NCBI RefSeq assembly: GCF_002813295.1
Contig: NZ_PHUE01000001.1
Location: 682,001-746,000 of the forward strand
Source: Flavobacterium sp. 5
GTDB lineage: Bacteria; Bacteroidota; Bacteroidia; Flavobacteriales; Flavobacteriaceae
Direction: 5' to 3'
Length of the DNA stretch: 64,000 bases
Shown here: piece by piece, positions 42,400 to 50,861 of the stretch
How the letters are laid out: every line of letters starts with the position of its first letter
How positions within the stretch are numbered: the first letter of the stretch is position 1
Made by a program: the position numbers and the translations under genes
Notes under the pieces: generated by a model
Seen by the model: the letters and a program-made list of their open reading frames with translations, nothing else
Database searches by the model: none
What the model was told of the DNA's origin: nothing

Positions 42400-43092
42400 A
42401 TGAAAAAAAAATTAGTAGTACTTACAGGTGCTGGAATTAGCGCCGAAAGTGGCATCAAAACATTTAGAGATAGTGATGGATTATGGGAAGGTCATAATGT
42501 AATGGATGTAGCTACTCCCGAAGGATGGTATAAAAACCAAACATTAGTTCTTGATTTTTATAATCAAAGACGCAAGCAATTAAAAGAAGTACAGCCCAAT
42601 CAAGGCCATCAAATTTTGGCAGAACTCGAAAACCACTTTGACGTTTACATCATTACACAAAATGTTGACGATTTACACGAAAGAGCAGGAAGTTCAAATG
42701 TTACTCATTTACACGGTGAATTACTAAAAGTTCGAAGTTCAAAAAATGAAAACTTCATACTTGACTGGCAAGACGATTTGAATATAGGAGACAATGACAA
42801 AAACGGCCATCAACTTCGACCACATATTGTTTGGTTCGGGGAACAAGTTCCAGCTTTAGAAGATGCTATTAACTTAACAGAGCAAGCTGATTATTTTGCC
42901 GTAATTGGAACTTCTCTTCAAGTATACCCAGCAGCAAGTTTAATTAATTTTACACCAAAAACAACTCCTGTTTATTATATCGACCCCAAGCCTATAAAAA
43001 TCCCCAACCTTAGAAACTCTCTTGAAGTAATCCCAGATGTAGCTTCCAAAGGCATACTTATTTTAAAAGAAAAACTTCTCGCTAATCTATAA
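42400..43092 (+). CDS. Sir2-family NAD-dependent deacylase lacking zinc cysteines
   Basis: The 230-residue sirtuin keeps the NAD site (LTGAGISAESGIKTFRD, 8-24), TQNVDDLHERAG (86-97), the catalytic His105 in LHGEL and VIGTSLQVYPAA near 171. The YNQR pattern (Tyr54, Arg57) matches the CobB/SIRT5 class that prefers succinyl- and malonyl-lysine. The region 106-145, which in most sirtuins holds four zinc-binding Cys, has none (LLKVRSSKNENFILDWQDDL). It therefore belongs to the zinc-free kind found in Bacteroidota, which are thought to be active. The 3' end overlaps the convergent K+ channel gene by 11 bases. Confidence 0.9.
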   Translation: MKKKLVVLTGAGISAESGIKTFRDSDGLWEGHNVMDVATPEGWYKNQTLVLDFYNQRRKQLKEVQPNQGHQILAELENHFDVYIITQNVDDLHERAGSSNVTHLHGELLKVRSSKNENFILDWQDDLNIGDNDKNGHQLRPHIVWFGEQVPALEDAINLTEQADYFAVIGTSLQVYPAASLINFTPKTTPVYYIDPKPIKIPNLRNSLEVIPDVASKGILILKEKLLANL

Positions 43093-44044
43093 TAACAGCA
43101 TCGAATAAATTCAATAGTCTCAAATCAAGAACAGTACTTTGGTTATCTTCGCTTTTGTTATACATTGGCTTAAATTTGGCTCCATAGATAATCTCTTCAA
43201 AAGTATATGAAGTTCGAGTAGCAACAGTAGTACTAAACATATCGTCAAAAGTTTTAATAATCACTATAACCTCACCAATAATAGAATCATAATCCGACTT
43301 CGTTAACTCATACAAAGGACTTTCGCTCGTTATAGGATGAACCAATGTCCAAGTCAATGCAAGCGAGTTTATTTTTTGATATTCCAAATCCAACGTAAAA
43401 AATTTATTAGTCATCATTCCATTCTCCTCCATTCGCATCCCAAGAGTCACACTTACTTCAGCATCAATATAATTAGTGTTTTTATAGGGTGCTAACCTAA
43501 ACATCAATGCTTTCCCATTATTAAAGGGAGCAATGATCGCGTTATGAGAAAATTTCAAATAAATAGCAGGTTTACTAAACCGTCCAAAAAATAAACCCGT
43601 AGCGATAGCGAAACTCAACAATCCCATTAATGCTTCAGCAGAAGACAATGCGCTTGTATAAAATCCAACGGGACTAACATGCCCATATCCAACGGTTGTA
43701 AATGTCTGCGCACTAAAAAAATAAGCTTGTCCAAATTGTACCCATTCATTATCAGTAGTATCTATCCCGTTGAGATGCTCAATACCAATTCCAAAATAAA
43801 GAATGGCAAACACAAAATTTATAGAAATATAAAACAACAACAAAATCGAAAGAAATTTCCAAGAAGACATATCTAACATAGTGTGATACCAACTTATTCT
43901 ATCAAGAATTCCAATGCCCTTTTTTGTTGCATTTACCGATCCGTCTTTATTAATAAATCGTCCGCCTGTAGTGGATGCACTACTTCCAAATCCAGTATTA
44001 ATCAGTGTTTTTGCTCTGCTATTAAATCGATGAAATAATGCCAT
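43082..44044 (-). CDS. Inward-rectifier (KirBac-type) potassium channel
   Basis: The 320-residue protein has two membrane helices (about 60-85 and 125-150) around a pore loop with the selectivity filter TVGYG (117-121), and a C-terminal immunoglobulin-like domain (about 165-320) with VTLGMRMEENGMMTNKFFTL. This is the Kir layout: an N-terminal slide helix (RISWYHTMLDMSSWKF), two TM helices and a large cytoplasmic domain. It conducts K+ with rectification and may help set membrane potential. It stands alone on the minus strand and overlaps the sirtuin gene's end by 11 bases. Confidence 0.92.
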   Translation of the reverse strand: MALFHRFNSRAKTLINTGFGSSASTTGGRFINKDGSVNATKKGIGILDRISWYHTMLDMSSWKFLSILLLFYISINFVFAILYFGIGIEHLNGIDTTDNEWVQFGQAYFFSAQTFTTVGYGHVSPVGFYTSALSSAEALMGLLSFAIATGLFFGRFSKPAIYLKFSHNAIIAPFNNGKALMFRLAPYKNTNYIDAEVSVTLGMRMEENGMMTNKFFTLDLEYQKINSLALTWTLVHPITSESPLYELTKSDYDSIIGEVIVIIKTFDDMFSTTVATRTSYTFEEIIYGAKFKPMYNKSEDNQSTVLDLRLLNLFDAVIID

Positions 44045-44199
44045 AATTTATTTATTAAATACATTGCAAATTACTTAATAAATCTAATGTAACAATAAAT
44101 AATAACGACACTCTAATTGATTCAAAAAACATTTAATAAAAAAAGAAAATTCTAACAAAAATAAGTTAGAATTAAAGTACCTAGTACATTTAAAAAATT

Positions 44200-44207
44200 T
44201 ATGTTTG
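44200..44207 (+). promoter_or_regulatory. -7 element for the flotillin-like gene
   Basis: TATGTTTG, a TAnnTTTG match, ends 21 bases before the ATG at 44228. Confidence 0.6.
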
Positions 44208-44227
44208 TAATCTAAACCCTCATTATT

Positions 44228-46141
44228 ATGGAAGTAATTTTTACTTATTGGTGGATATTCTTAATTGTTTTATCCCTTCTTTTTTACAAATTTGTTTTAC
44301 GCGTTTTCTTTGGAATGGTAATCGTACCTGAAAACAAAATTGGACTTGTCACCAAAAAATTTGTCCTATTTGGTTCAGAAAAATCATTACCCGATGGCAG
44401 AATAATCGCAACCAAAGGAGAAGCTGGATACCAAGCCAAAACACTTGCACCAGGACTCTATTGGGCAATGTGGCCTTGGCAATTTTCAATAGATATGGCC
44501 TCATTTACTATTATTCCCGAAGGAAATATTGGATTATTATTAAGTAAAGATGGTGCAGAAATCCCAACAGGTAGAATTCTAGCTCAAAAAGTAAGTTCAG
44601 ATAATTTTCAAGATGCCACATTATTTCTTGACAATGGAGGTCAAAAAGGAAGACAATCGGCTTTTATTACAACAGGTTCGTATCGTATTAATACTCATTT
44701 ATTTGAAGTAGTCGTATTTCCACAAGTTGTTATTTCCGAAAATATGGTTGGAATTGTTACTGCCATGGATGGTGAACCTATTCCAATTGGGCAAATTGCA
44801 GGGAAATTTGTTGAGGGTCATAATAACTTTCAAGACATTGACCAATTTTTAAAAAATGGAGGTAATCGTGGATTACAACCGCAAGTTATGTTAGCAGGAT
44901 CTTATTATATTAATTCATGGGCAGTTCAAATAGAACAAACGCCAATGACAGATGTCCCTATTGGATATGTAGGCGTTGTTATTTCCTATATTGGAGAAGA
45001 TGGAAAAGATGTAACAGGAGATACTTTCAAGCATGGAAATATTGTTTCAAAAGGACAACGCGGTGTATGGATGGAACCTTTTGGACCTGGAAAATATGCT
45101 CTTAATAAATATACAACCAAACTAGAAGCTGTTCCAACCACTAACTTGGTATTGAATTGGGCTGACGCCAGAAGTGAATCCCATAATTTAGACAAAAACC
45201 TTTCGACCATAACGGTTCGTTCTAAAGATGGTTTCCCTTTCAATCTGGACGTTTCACAAATCATTCACGTTCCTGCCAATGAAGCTCCAAAGGTAATTGC
45301 CCGTTTTGGAAGTATGAACAATTTGGTTTCTCAGGTTTTAGAACCTACTATTGGAAATTACTTCAGAAACTCAGCTCAGGAAAGTGATGTAATTTCGTTT
45401 TTATCTACCAGAAAAGAGCGTCAGGAATCTGCCAAAAATCACATTAAAGTAGTTTTGGATGAATACAATGTTAATGCTGTTGACACCTTAATAGGAGATA
45501 TTGTTCCGCCAGAATCCTTAATGAAAACTTTGACGGATAGAAAAATTGCTGAAGAAGAGCAAAAAACCTATCAAACTCAAAAAATGGCGCAAGAACAACG
45601 TCAAGGAATGGAAAAAGAAACTGCCATTGCAGATATGCAAAAAGAAATTGTAAAAGCTTCGCAAAGTGTCGAAATTGCACAACGAACTGCAGATGCAACA
45701 GTTAAGAAAGCAGAAGGAGACGCTACAAGTTTAAAACTAAATGTAAATGCAGAAGCTGAAGCTACCAAAATGAGAGCCAATGCCGAAGCGGAAGCGACGA
45801 AAGCCAGAGCTGGAGCACAAGCCGAAGCTACTAAACTAACTGCTAGTGCAGAAGCTGAAAGAATTTCTAAAACAGGTTTAGCTGAAGCTGAAAAAATTAT
45901 GGCAATCGGTAAATCTACAGCTGAGGCATATCAACTTCAGGTTTCTGCAATGGGCGATGATAATTTTACAAAATACAAAATCACAGAAGAAATTGGAAAA
46001 GGAAAAATCAAAGTCATTCCTGATGTACTTATTTCCGGAAGTAATGGAACCGATGGATCAATGAGTGGATTACTTGGTCTAAAACTTATGGAAATGATGG
46101 ATACCAATAGTCCTAAAACAAATATCAAAAAAGGAGAATAA
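44228..46141 (+). CDS. Flotillin-like SPFH-domain membrane protein
   Basis: This 637-residue protein has an N-terminal membrane helix (6-32), a PHB/SPFH domain (about 30-440) with two repeats of the pattern IP(V/I)G-NFQD-LxNGGxxGxQ, and a long C-terminal coiled coil (about 445-590) rich in Ala/Glu heptads (NAEAEATKMRANAEAEATKA). Flotillins build oligomeric scaffolds in lipid microdomains and help organise membrane proteins. NfeD partners are often adjacent, but I find none here. It is transcribed alone, with a clear promoter and terminator. Confidence 0.9.
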   Translation: MEVIFTYWWIFLIVLSLLFYKFVLRVFFGMVIVPENKIGLVTKKFVLFGSEKSLPDGRIIATKGEAGYQAKTLAPGLYWAMWPWQFSIDMASFTIIPEGNIGLLLSKDGAEIPTGRILAQKVSSDNFQDATLFLDNGGQKGRQSAFITTGSYRINTHLFEVVVFPQVVISENMVGIVTAMDGEPIPIGQIAGKFVEGHNNFQDIDQFLKNGGNRGLQPQVMLAGSYYINSWAVQIEQTPMTDVPIGYVGVVISYIGEDGKDVTGDTFKHGNIVSKGQRGVWMEPFGPGKYALNKYTTKLEAVPTTNLVLNWADARSESHNLDKNLSTITVRSKDGFPFNLDVSQIIHVPANEAPKVIARFGSMNNLVSQVLEPTIGNYFRNSAQESDVISFLSTRKERQESAKNHIKVVLDEYNVNAVDTLIGDIVPPESLMKTLTDRKIAEEEQKTYQTQKMAQEQRQGMEKETAIADMQKEIVKASQSVEIAQRTADATVKKAEGDATSLKLNVNAEAEATKMRANAEAEATKARAGAQAEATKLTASAEAERISKTGLAEAEKIMAIGKSTAEAYQLQVSAMGDDNFTKYKITEEIGKGKIKVIPDVLISGSNGTDGSMSGLLGLKLMEMMDTNSPKTNIKKGE

Positions 46142-46164
46142 TTATTTTACCAAACTATTTACTA

Positions 46165-46194
46165 AAAAAATCTGCTATTATAGGCAGATTTTTT
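46165..46194 (+). terminator. Terminator after the flotillin-like gene
   Basis: AAAAAATCTGC (46165-46175) and GCAGATTTTTT (46184-46194) with an 8-base loop and T run, 24 bases after the stop. Confidence 0.85.
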
Positions 46195-46386
46195 TTTAGT
46201 ATGCTTATGTAAACCTGTAATTAATCACCATACTGTCAATATTTTAAAAAACAAAAAGAAGTACAATTATTACAAAAAATTGTAAGTGTATTAAATTAAA
46301 TTTATGTAAAAAAGAAATTTAATTCAAACTTTAACAAAAATTTAAAATTTTTTTGTTCTAAAAAATTAAAAATTTAAAAAAAAAGT

Positions 46387-46394
46387 TATATTTG
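46387..46394 (+). promoter_or_regulatory. -7 element for the Ala/Lys-rich coiled-coil gene
   Basis: TATATTTG matches TAnnTTTG, 44 bases before the ATG at 46438. Confidence 0.55.
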
Positions 46395-46437
46395 TTATTC
46401 CTAAATTAACTAAAAACCAACTAAATACCACTGAATT

Positions 46438-47208
46438 ATGAATTTAAAACTATCTTTTAGCATTGTACTTCTTGTATTTTCACAAACTTTTTTCGCCCAG
46501 GAATCTAAAACTGAAACCGCAAGCACTGAAGTCTCTACAACAACTACCACTACCGACGTAGCTACAGCAACAACTCCAGTTGATTTTAAAAAACAAATAC
46601 AAGACCTAAAAGATCAGGAAAAAGCATATTTAGCCAAACAAGAAGTTGATAAAAAAGCAGCAAAAATAAAAGCTGATGCAGACAAAAAAGCTGCAGAAGA
46701 AGCTCAAAAAGCTGCAGAAAAAGAATCTACTCTTGCAAAAGTAGCTGAGGCTAAAGCAGCTGCTGAAGCTAAAGAGGCTGCAGAAAAAGCAGCAAAAGAA
46801 AAAGCCGTTGCTGACAAAGCCCAAGCTGAAGCAGATAAAAAAGCCGCCGAAGCAGCCAAAGATGCAGCAAACAAAACCGCTAAAGAAGCAGCAATTGCCG
46901 CAAAAGCCCAAGCTGATGCAGACAAAAAAGTAGCAGACGAAGCAGAGAAAATCTCCAAGGAAAAAATAGCCGCTTATAAAAAAGATGCAGAAGCAGCTAA
47001 AGATGCAGAAACTAAATTAGCAAAAGACGTTGAAAAACTTAAAAAAGAAAAAGAAGAAGCCGATCAAAAATTAGCCGAATCAGCTAAATTAGCATTACAG
47101 AAATCGACTAAACTCGCCGAACAAATAGCTAAAGCGGAAGCTGAAGCTGAGAAAAAAGCAGCAGCTGAGGCTAAAATAGCCGCAGAAAAAGCACCTAAAA
47201 ACAATTAA
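46438..47208 (+). CDS. Exported Ala/Lys/Glu-rich coiled-coil protein
   Basis: A 256-residue protein with a signal peptide (1-20, FSQTFFAQ) and a Thr/Ser-rich linker, then about 190 residues of nearly uninterrupted Ala/Lys/Glu/Asp. This should form one long helix or coiled coil with 11-residue-like repeats (AEADKKAAEAAKDAANKTA). Composition is like TolA stalks, but there is no TolA C-terminal domain or membrane anchor, so I do not call it TolA. It is probably periplasmic. Function unknown. It has its own promoter and terminator. Confidence 0.7.
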   Translation: MNLKLSFSIVLLVFSQTFFAQESKTETASTEVSTTTTTTDVATATTPVDFKKQIQDLKDQEKAYLAKQEVDKKAAKIKADADKKAAEEAQKAAEKESTLAKVAEAKAAAEAKEAAEKAAKEKAVADKAQAEADKKAAEAAKDAANKTAKEAAIAAKAQADADKKVADEAEKISKEKIAAYKKDAEAAKDAETKLAKDVEKLKKEKEEADQKLAESAKLALQKSTKLAEQIAKAEAEAEKKAAAEAKIAAEKAPKNN

Positions 47209-47262
47209 TCCCCCAATTAATAATAATAAAACCAAACCTTAAATCTTAACCAATTTAAAACT

Positions 47263-47290
47263 AAAATCCGTTGAAAAACGGATTTTTTTT
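47263..47290 (+). terminator. Terminator after the coiled-coil gene
   Basis: AAAATCCGTT and AACGGATTTT arms (47263-47272, 47277-47286), 4-base loop, eight T residues. Confidence 0.88.
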
Positions 47291-47337
47291 ATGCTCATTA
47301 CAACAATTCTTCTTTATATCCACTTTTTAAAAATGTT

Positions 47338-47346
47338 TATCTTTGC
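47338..47346 (+). promoter_or_regulatory. -7 element for pepT
   Basis: TATCTTTGC, a full TAnnTTTGC match, 16 bases before the ATG at 47362. Confidence 0.62.
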
Positions 47347-47361
47347 AAAAAAACAAATACC

Positions 47362-48615
47362 ATGCAAAATATAATTGATCGCTTTGTAAGTTATGTAACT
47401 ATAGACACCGAATCGGATGCAAGCTCAAACACAACACCCAGTACGGCCAAACAGTGGGATTTAGCCAATAAATTAGTTGAAGAATTAAAAAATATTGGAC
47501 TTGAAGATGTTACTATTGACGACAAAGCTTATATTATGGCTACACTTCCTAGTAATGTCAATCATGAAGTACCAACAATAGGTTTTATTTCACACTTTGA
47601 TACTACTCCTGATTTTACTGGAGCTAATGTAAAACCTCAAATTATCTCTAATTATGATGGTAAAGACATCATATTAAATAAAGAACAAAACATCATCTTA
47701 TCTCCATCTTATTTTAAAGATTTGTTACAATACAAAGGGCAAACATTAATCACTACTGATGGAACTACCCTATTAGGTGCAGATGACAAAGCAGGTATTA
47801 CAGAAATTGTCACAGCTATGGAATTCTTAATTAACAATCCAGAAATAAAGCACGGAAAAATCAGAATTGGATTCACTCCAGATGAAGAAATTGGTCGAGG
47901 AGCTCATCATTTTGATGTTGACAAATTTGGAGCTGAATGGGCCTATACTATGGATGGAAGTCAAATAGGCGAATTAGAATATGAAAACTTCAATGCTGCG
48001 GGAGCTAAAATTATTTTCAAAGGAAAAAGTGTTCATCCTGGTTATGCTAAAGGGAAAATGATTAATTCTATGCTTATTGCTAATGACTTTATCAATGAAT
48101 TACCCGAAGATGAAACTCCACAAGAAACAAAAGGATATCAAGGTTTTTTTCATGTACATCATTTAACAGGAACTATTGAAGAAACCGTTTTAGAATTAAT
48201 CATTCGGGATCACAACAAATTAAAATTTGAAAAACGAAAAGACTTAATTCATAAAATAACAAAAAAAATCAACAAAAAATTCGCTAAGCAATTTGGAGAA
48301 GATATCGTTATTACTGAAGTAAACGATCAGTATTACAATATGAAAGAAAAAGTTGTACCCGTAAAACACATTGTCAATATTGCCGAAAGCGCCATGAGAG
48401 AAGTTGGAATTAAGCCAATAATTAAACCCATTAGAGGTGGAACTGATGGATCCCAGTTATCTTATAAAGGATTACCTTGTCCAAACATCTTCGCTGGGGG
48501 GCATAATTTTCATGGGAAATATGAATATGTTCCTGTAGAAAGTATGCAAAAAGCAGTAGAAGTAATTATACGAATAGCAGAATTGACAGCTAAAGGGGAT
48601 TATTTAAAAAAATAA
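47362..48615 (+). CDS. pepT: Peptidase T (tripeptide aminopeptidase)
   Basis: The 417-residue protein matches PepT, an M20 zinc aminopeptidase that cuts the N-terminal residue from tripeptides in the cytoplasm. Key blocks: [11 protein letters not shown] (metal His and Asp, near 75), [11 protein letters not shown] (near 138), [15 protein letters not shown] (catalytic Glu and metal Glu, near 172-180), [17 protein letters not shown] near 200 and the last metal His in [12 protein letters not shown] near 380. Length and order are normal. It is followed 18 bases later by the YdeI-like gene on the same strand, probably co-transcribed. Confidence 0.95.
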   Translation: MQNIIDRFVSYVTIDTESDASSNTTPSTAKQWDLANKLVEELKNIGLEDVTIDDKAYIMATLPSNVNHEVPTIGFISHFDTTPDFTGANVKPQIISNYDGKDIILNKEQNIILSPSYFKDLLQYKGQTLITTDGTTLLGADDKAGITEIVTAMEFLINNPEIKHGKIRIGFTPDEEIGRGAHHFDVDKFGAEWAYTMDGSQIGELEYENFNAAGAKIIFKGKSVHPGYAKGKMINSMLIANDFINELPEDETPQETKGYQGFFHVHHLTGTIEETVLELIIRDHNKLKFEKRKDLIHKITKKINKKFAKQFGEDIVITEVNDQYYNMKEKVVPVKHIVNIAESAMREVGIKPIIKPIRGGTDGSQLSYKGLPCPNIFAGGHNFHGKYEYVPVESMQKAVEVIIRIAELTAKGDYLKK

Positions 48616-48633
48616 AAATCAAACCATTATTGT

Positions 48634-49197
48634 ATGGACAAGATCAATCATTGGGAAACTGAATTGGATATTTTAAAAACAATTATATCCAAAACAACTT
48701 TGATTGAAACCAGCAAATGGGGTGGCTCTGTCTATGTCCACAATAACAAAAATATTGTGGGTGTTGGAGGATTTAAAAAATTTTTCACACTTTGGTTTTT
48801 CAATGGTGCATATCTTAAAGATGAAAAGAAATATTTGGTTAATGCGAATGAAGGAGTTACGAAATCTTTACGCCAATGGCGATTTACGTCAAAAGATGAA
48901 ATCATTGAAGATGAAATTTTAGCCTATATACAAGAAGCGATCATCAACGAGGAACAGGGTAAAATTATTAAACCTAAAAAAGAAAAAGAAGCAATAATTA
49001 TCCCCAATCATTTACAAAAAGTTCTCGATAGTGACATTAATTTAAAATATGCCTTTTCAAAATTCAGTCCATACAAACAAAAGGAATTTATCGAATATAT
49101 TGAAACCGCCAAACGAGAAGAAACAAAACTCTCAAGAATAGAAAAAATAAAACTAATGATTTTAGACAATATTGGTCTAAATGACAAATACAGATAA
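48634..49197 (+). CDS. YdeI/OmdA-family protein (DUF1801 plus C-terminal helical domain)
   Basis: The 187-residue protein has an N-terminal DUF1801-like domain (about 5-110, ETSKWGGSVYVHNNKNIVGVG and FFTLWFFNGAYLKDEKK), often found in small bacterial proteins of unclear role. Its C-terminal segment (about 130-180) reads LDSDINLKYAFSKFSPYKQK and EFIEYIETAKREETKLSRIEK, the OmdA/YdeI pattern linked to bacteriocin tolerance in enterobacteria. The name says little about function in this organism. It lies 18 bases after pepT and ends with a terminator. Confidence 0.75.
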   Translation: MDKINHWETELDILKTIISKTTLIETSKWGGSVYVHNNKNIVGVGGFKKFFTLWFFNGAYLKDEKKYLVNANEGVTKSLRQWRFTSKDEIIEDEILAYIQEAIINEEQGKIIKPKKEKEAIIIPNHLQKVLDSDINLKYAFSKFSPYKQKEFIEYIETAKREETKLSRIEKIKLMILDNIGLNDKYR

Positions 49198-49216
49198 AAT
49201 AGTATTTAACAAATTA

Positions 49217-49259
49217 AAAAGTCTCAAAAACTGACCCAAGCAGTTTTGAGACTTTTTTT
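49217..49259 (+). terminator. Terminator after the pepT/YdeI pair
   Basis: AAAGTCTCAAAAACTG and CAGTTTTGAGACTTT pair with one bulge, followed by a T run. Confidence 0.85.
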
Positions 49260-49360
49260 TATATAAAAGCATTAAAAATAATAAACTGTAACTTCTTTCA
49301 AAGACATTTTACTATTATAAAATCAGTAAAACCTTAACATTGGAACATAAAAATATTCAC

Positions 49361-49368
49361 TACATTTG
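49361..49368 (+). promoter_or_regulatory. -7 element for the Lys/Ala-rich gene
   Basis: TACATTTG matches TAnnTTTG; a TTGG at 49340-49343 is in the right place for the -33 element. The leader to 49463 is about 90 bases. Confidence 0.58.
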
Positions 49369-49462
49369 TTAATACACACAAAACAATTTGTTAACATTAA
49401 GCAAATTACATACAAACTTCACGTTTTAACTACAATAAAAAGAACTCATTAAAAGAACGATT

Positions 49463-50038
49463 ATGATAGAAAAAAAAGAAGAAAAGGTTACTCCTGAAAA
49501 TACAACTCCTCTAGAGTCTCCAAAAAGCGAAAATTCAGAAGTTGCAAAGACAGTTATCTCAAAGCCAACACCAAAACCTAGAGCACCAAGAACTACTACA
49601 GCCAAACCTGTAGCCGCTAAATCAACAACAATAAAACCAACTGCTGTAGTAAAGCCAACTGTTACTAAAACTGCTGTTACAAAAGCTATTTCTACAAAAA
49701 CAAGACCAAGCAGAGCCAAAGTTATTCCTCCTGCAACTGGAGTTGTTAAAGACACAACTACTGAAGAAATTAAAACAGAAAATGAAGTTGCAATTTCTCA
49801 AGAGAGCACCAAAAATAAAAAGAAGAAAAAAAACAAATCAAAAATGAAAGAAAAAGAAAAGGAAAAAGAAAAGGAAAAAGAAAAAAAAGCGAAAGCTAAG
49901 GCCAAAGCAAAGAAAAAAGCAAAAAAAGCTAAGAAAGCAAAAAAAGAAAAAGCTAAAAAAGCAAAGCTTAAAACAAAAGCCAAAGAGAAAAAAGCGAAAG
50001 CAAAAGCAAAAAAAACAAAAAAGAGCAAGAAAAAATAA
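49463..50038 (+). CDS. Lys/Ala/Thr-rich low-complexity protein, histone-H1-like composition
   Basis: A 191-residue cytoplasmic protein with no folded domain. The first 105 residues are Pro/Thr/Lys/Ala-rich with TKPTAV/KPTVTK repeats. A short acidic segment follows (TTTEEIKTENEVAIS), and the last 75 residues are almost only Lys/Ala/Glu (KEKEKEKEKEKKAKAKAKAK). Such tails resemble histone-H1-like nucleoid proteins of Gram-negative bacteria, so DNA or RNA binding through charge is plausible, but I see no specific family. The tail is encoded by simple AAA/GCN/GAA repeats prone to slippage. It has its own promoter and terminator. Confidence 0.65.
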   Translation: MIEKKEEKVTPENTTPLESPKSENSEVAKTVISKPTPKPRAPRTTTAKPVAAKSTTIKPTAVVKPTVTKTAVTKAISTKTRPSRAKVIPPATGVVKDTTTEEIKTENEVAISQESTKNKKKKKNKSKMKEKEKEKEKEKEKKAKAKAKAKKKAKKAKKAKKEKAKKAKLKTKAKEKKAKAKAKKTKKSKKK

Positions 50039-50052
50039 TCTTAGATTAAATT

Positions 50053-50098
50053 AAAAAATCCCAAATTCCAATTAGTAAATCGGAATTTGGGATTTTTT
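50053..50098. terminator. Terminator between the Lys/Ala-rich gene and yajC
   Basis: AAAAAATCCCAAATTCC (50053-50069) and GGAATTTGGGATTTTTT (50082-50098), perfect 17-bp stem, symmetric T/A runs. It serves both convergent transcripts. Confidence 0.9.
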
Positions 50099-50112
50099 AA
50101 TATGTAATGTAA

Positions 50113-50388
50113 CTATGCTTTTTTAGTCAAAGTAGCGCTTAGCTCTAAAGAAATTGAAGAACGTTCCATTTTCAATTTTCCTGCCATAGTTTCAATAATT
50201 ACAGTTGCATCAGCAAGCTCAACGATTTTACCGTGAATTCCACTTTTTGTAATTATTTTATCTCCTACTTTTAAGCCGCTTTCAAATTCTTTTTCGTTTT
50301 TAGCTCTTTTTTGTTGTGGTCTGATCATAAAGAAATAAATGACTACGAACATCAATAAAAACGGTAAAAATTGTTGTATTTGTCCCAT
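50113..50388 (-). CDS. yajC: Preprotein translocase subunit YajC
   Basis: The 91-residue protein has the YajC layout: an N-terminal membrane helix (about 8-24, LLMFVVIYFFMIRPQQKR) followed by a cytoplasmic domain with KVGDKIITKSGIHGKIVEL and TVIIETMAGKLKMERSSI. YajC associates with SecDF and YidC at the Sec translocon. It is the third gene of the nusB-DUF1573-yajC operon, 29 bases after the DUF1573 gene, an order common in Bacteroidota. Confidence 0.93.
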   Translation of the reverse strand: MGQIQQFLPFLLMFVVIYFFMIRPQQKRAKNEKEFESGLKVGDKIITKSGIHGKIVELADATVIIETMAGKLKMERSSISLELSATLTKKA

Positions 50389-50417
50389 AATTTAAAATTT
50401 AGTTTTTGTGTTAAAAT

Positions 50418-50843
50418 TTATTGCGCGATTCCAATTCTTGGAATCACATTTGCTTTTATATATAAAGTTTCAATACCACTTTGTGTATTCGATGTGATTG
50501 TAACAGTTTTATTTTGCATTCCTGTTTTACCAGTAGAATTAAATATAACTTTAATTTTTTCTTTTTCTCCTGGCTTAATTGCTCTTTTAGGAAACTCTGG
50601 TACAGTACATCCGCATGAACCTATTGCTTCGGTAATCAACAAATCTGAATTTCCAGAATTTGAAAATTCAAATTCTGTGGCAACAATATCACCATGATTA
50701 ATAGAACCAAAATCATAAGTTTTATTAGAAAAAGTCATTTCAGCAATTCCTTCGCCACTTTTTACTTTTTTCTTATTGTTATCACATGAAAAGACAATAA
50801 TTGATGTCAAAATTAGCGCAAAATAGAATACTTTTTTATTCAT
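50418..50843 (-). CDS. DUF1573 lipoprotein
   Basis: The 141-residue protein has a lipoprotein signal (VFSC, Cys20, followed by DNNKKK) and a DUF1573 domain (about 35-141): TFSNKTYDFGSINHGDIVAT and ITEAIGSCGCTVPEFPKRAI, with the conserved SCGCT motif. The fold is Ig-like (ASH/MSP type). The function is unknown; the conserved cysteine pair may bind metal or form a disulphide. It lies between nusB (18 bases) and yajC. Confidence 0.88.
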   Translation of the reverse strand: MNKKVFYFALILTSIIVFSCDNNKKKVKSGEGIAEMTFSNKTYDFGSINHGDIVATEFEFSNSGNSDLLITEAIGSCGCTVPEFPKRAIKPGEKEKIKVIFNSTGKTGMQNKTVTITSNTQSGIETLYIKANVIPRIGIAQ

Positions 50844-50861
50844 TACAATACCTAATTAAAA

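Noticed and set aside
46630..46958. Cys/Phe-rich and Ala/Ser-rich ORFs on the minus strand
   Set aside because: They are complements of the Ala/Lys repeats of the coiled-coil gene; composition is an artefact.
46438..47208. TolA annotation for the Ala/Lys-rich protein
   Set aside because: No membrane anchor and no folded C-terminal TolA domain; only the composition is similar.
49426..49755. 109-residue minus-strand ORF resembling a membrane protein
   Set aside because: Hydrophobicity comes from the complement of Thr/Ala/Lys codons; it overlaps the real gene fully.
49798..50028. Phe/Ala-rich minus-strand ORF
   Set aside because: Complement of the Lys/Ala/Glu tail of the histone-like gene.
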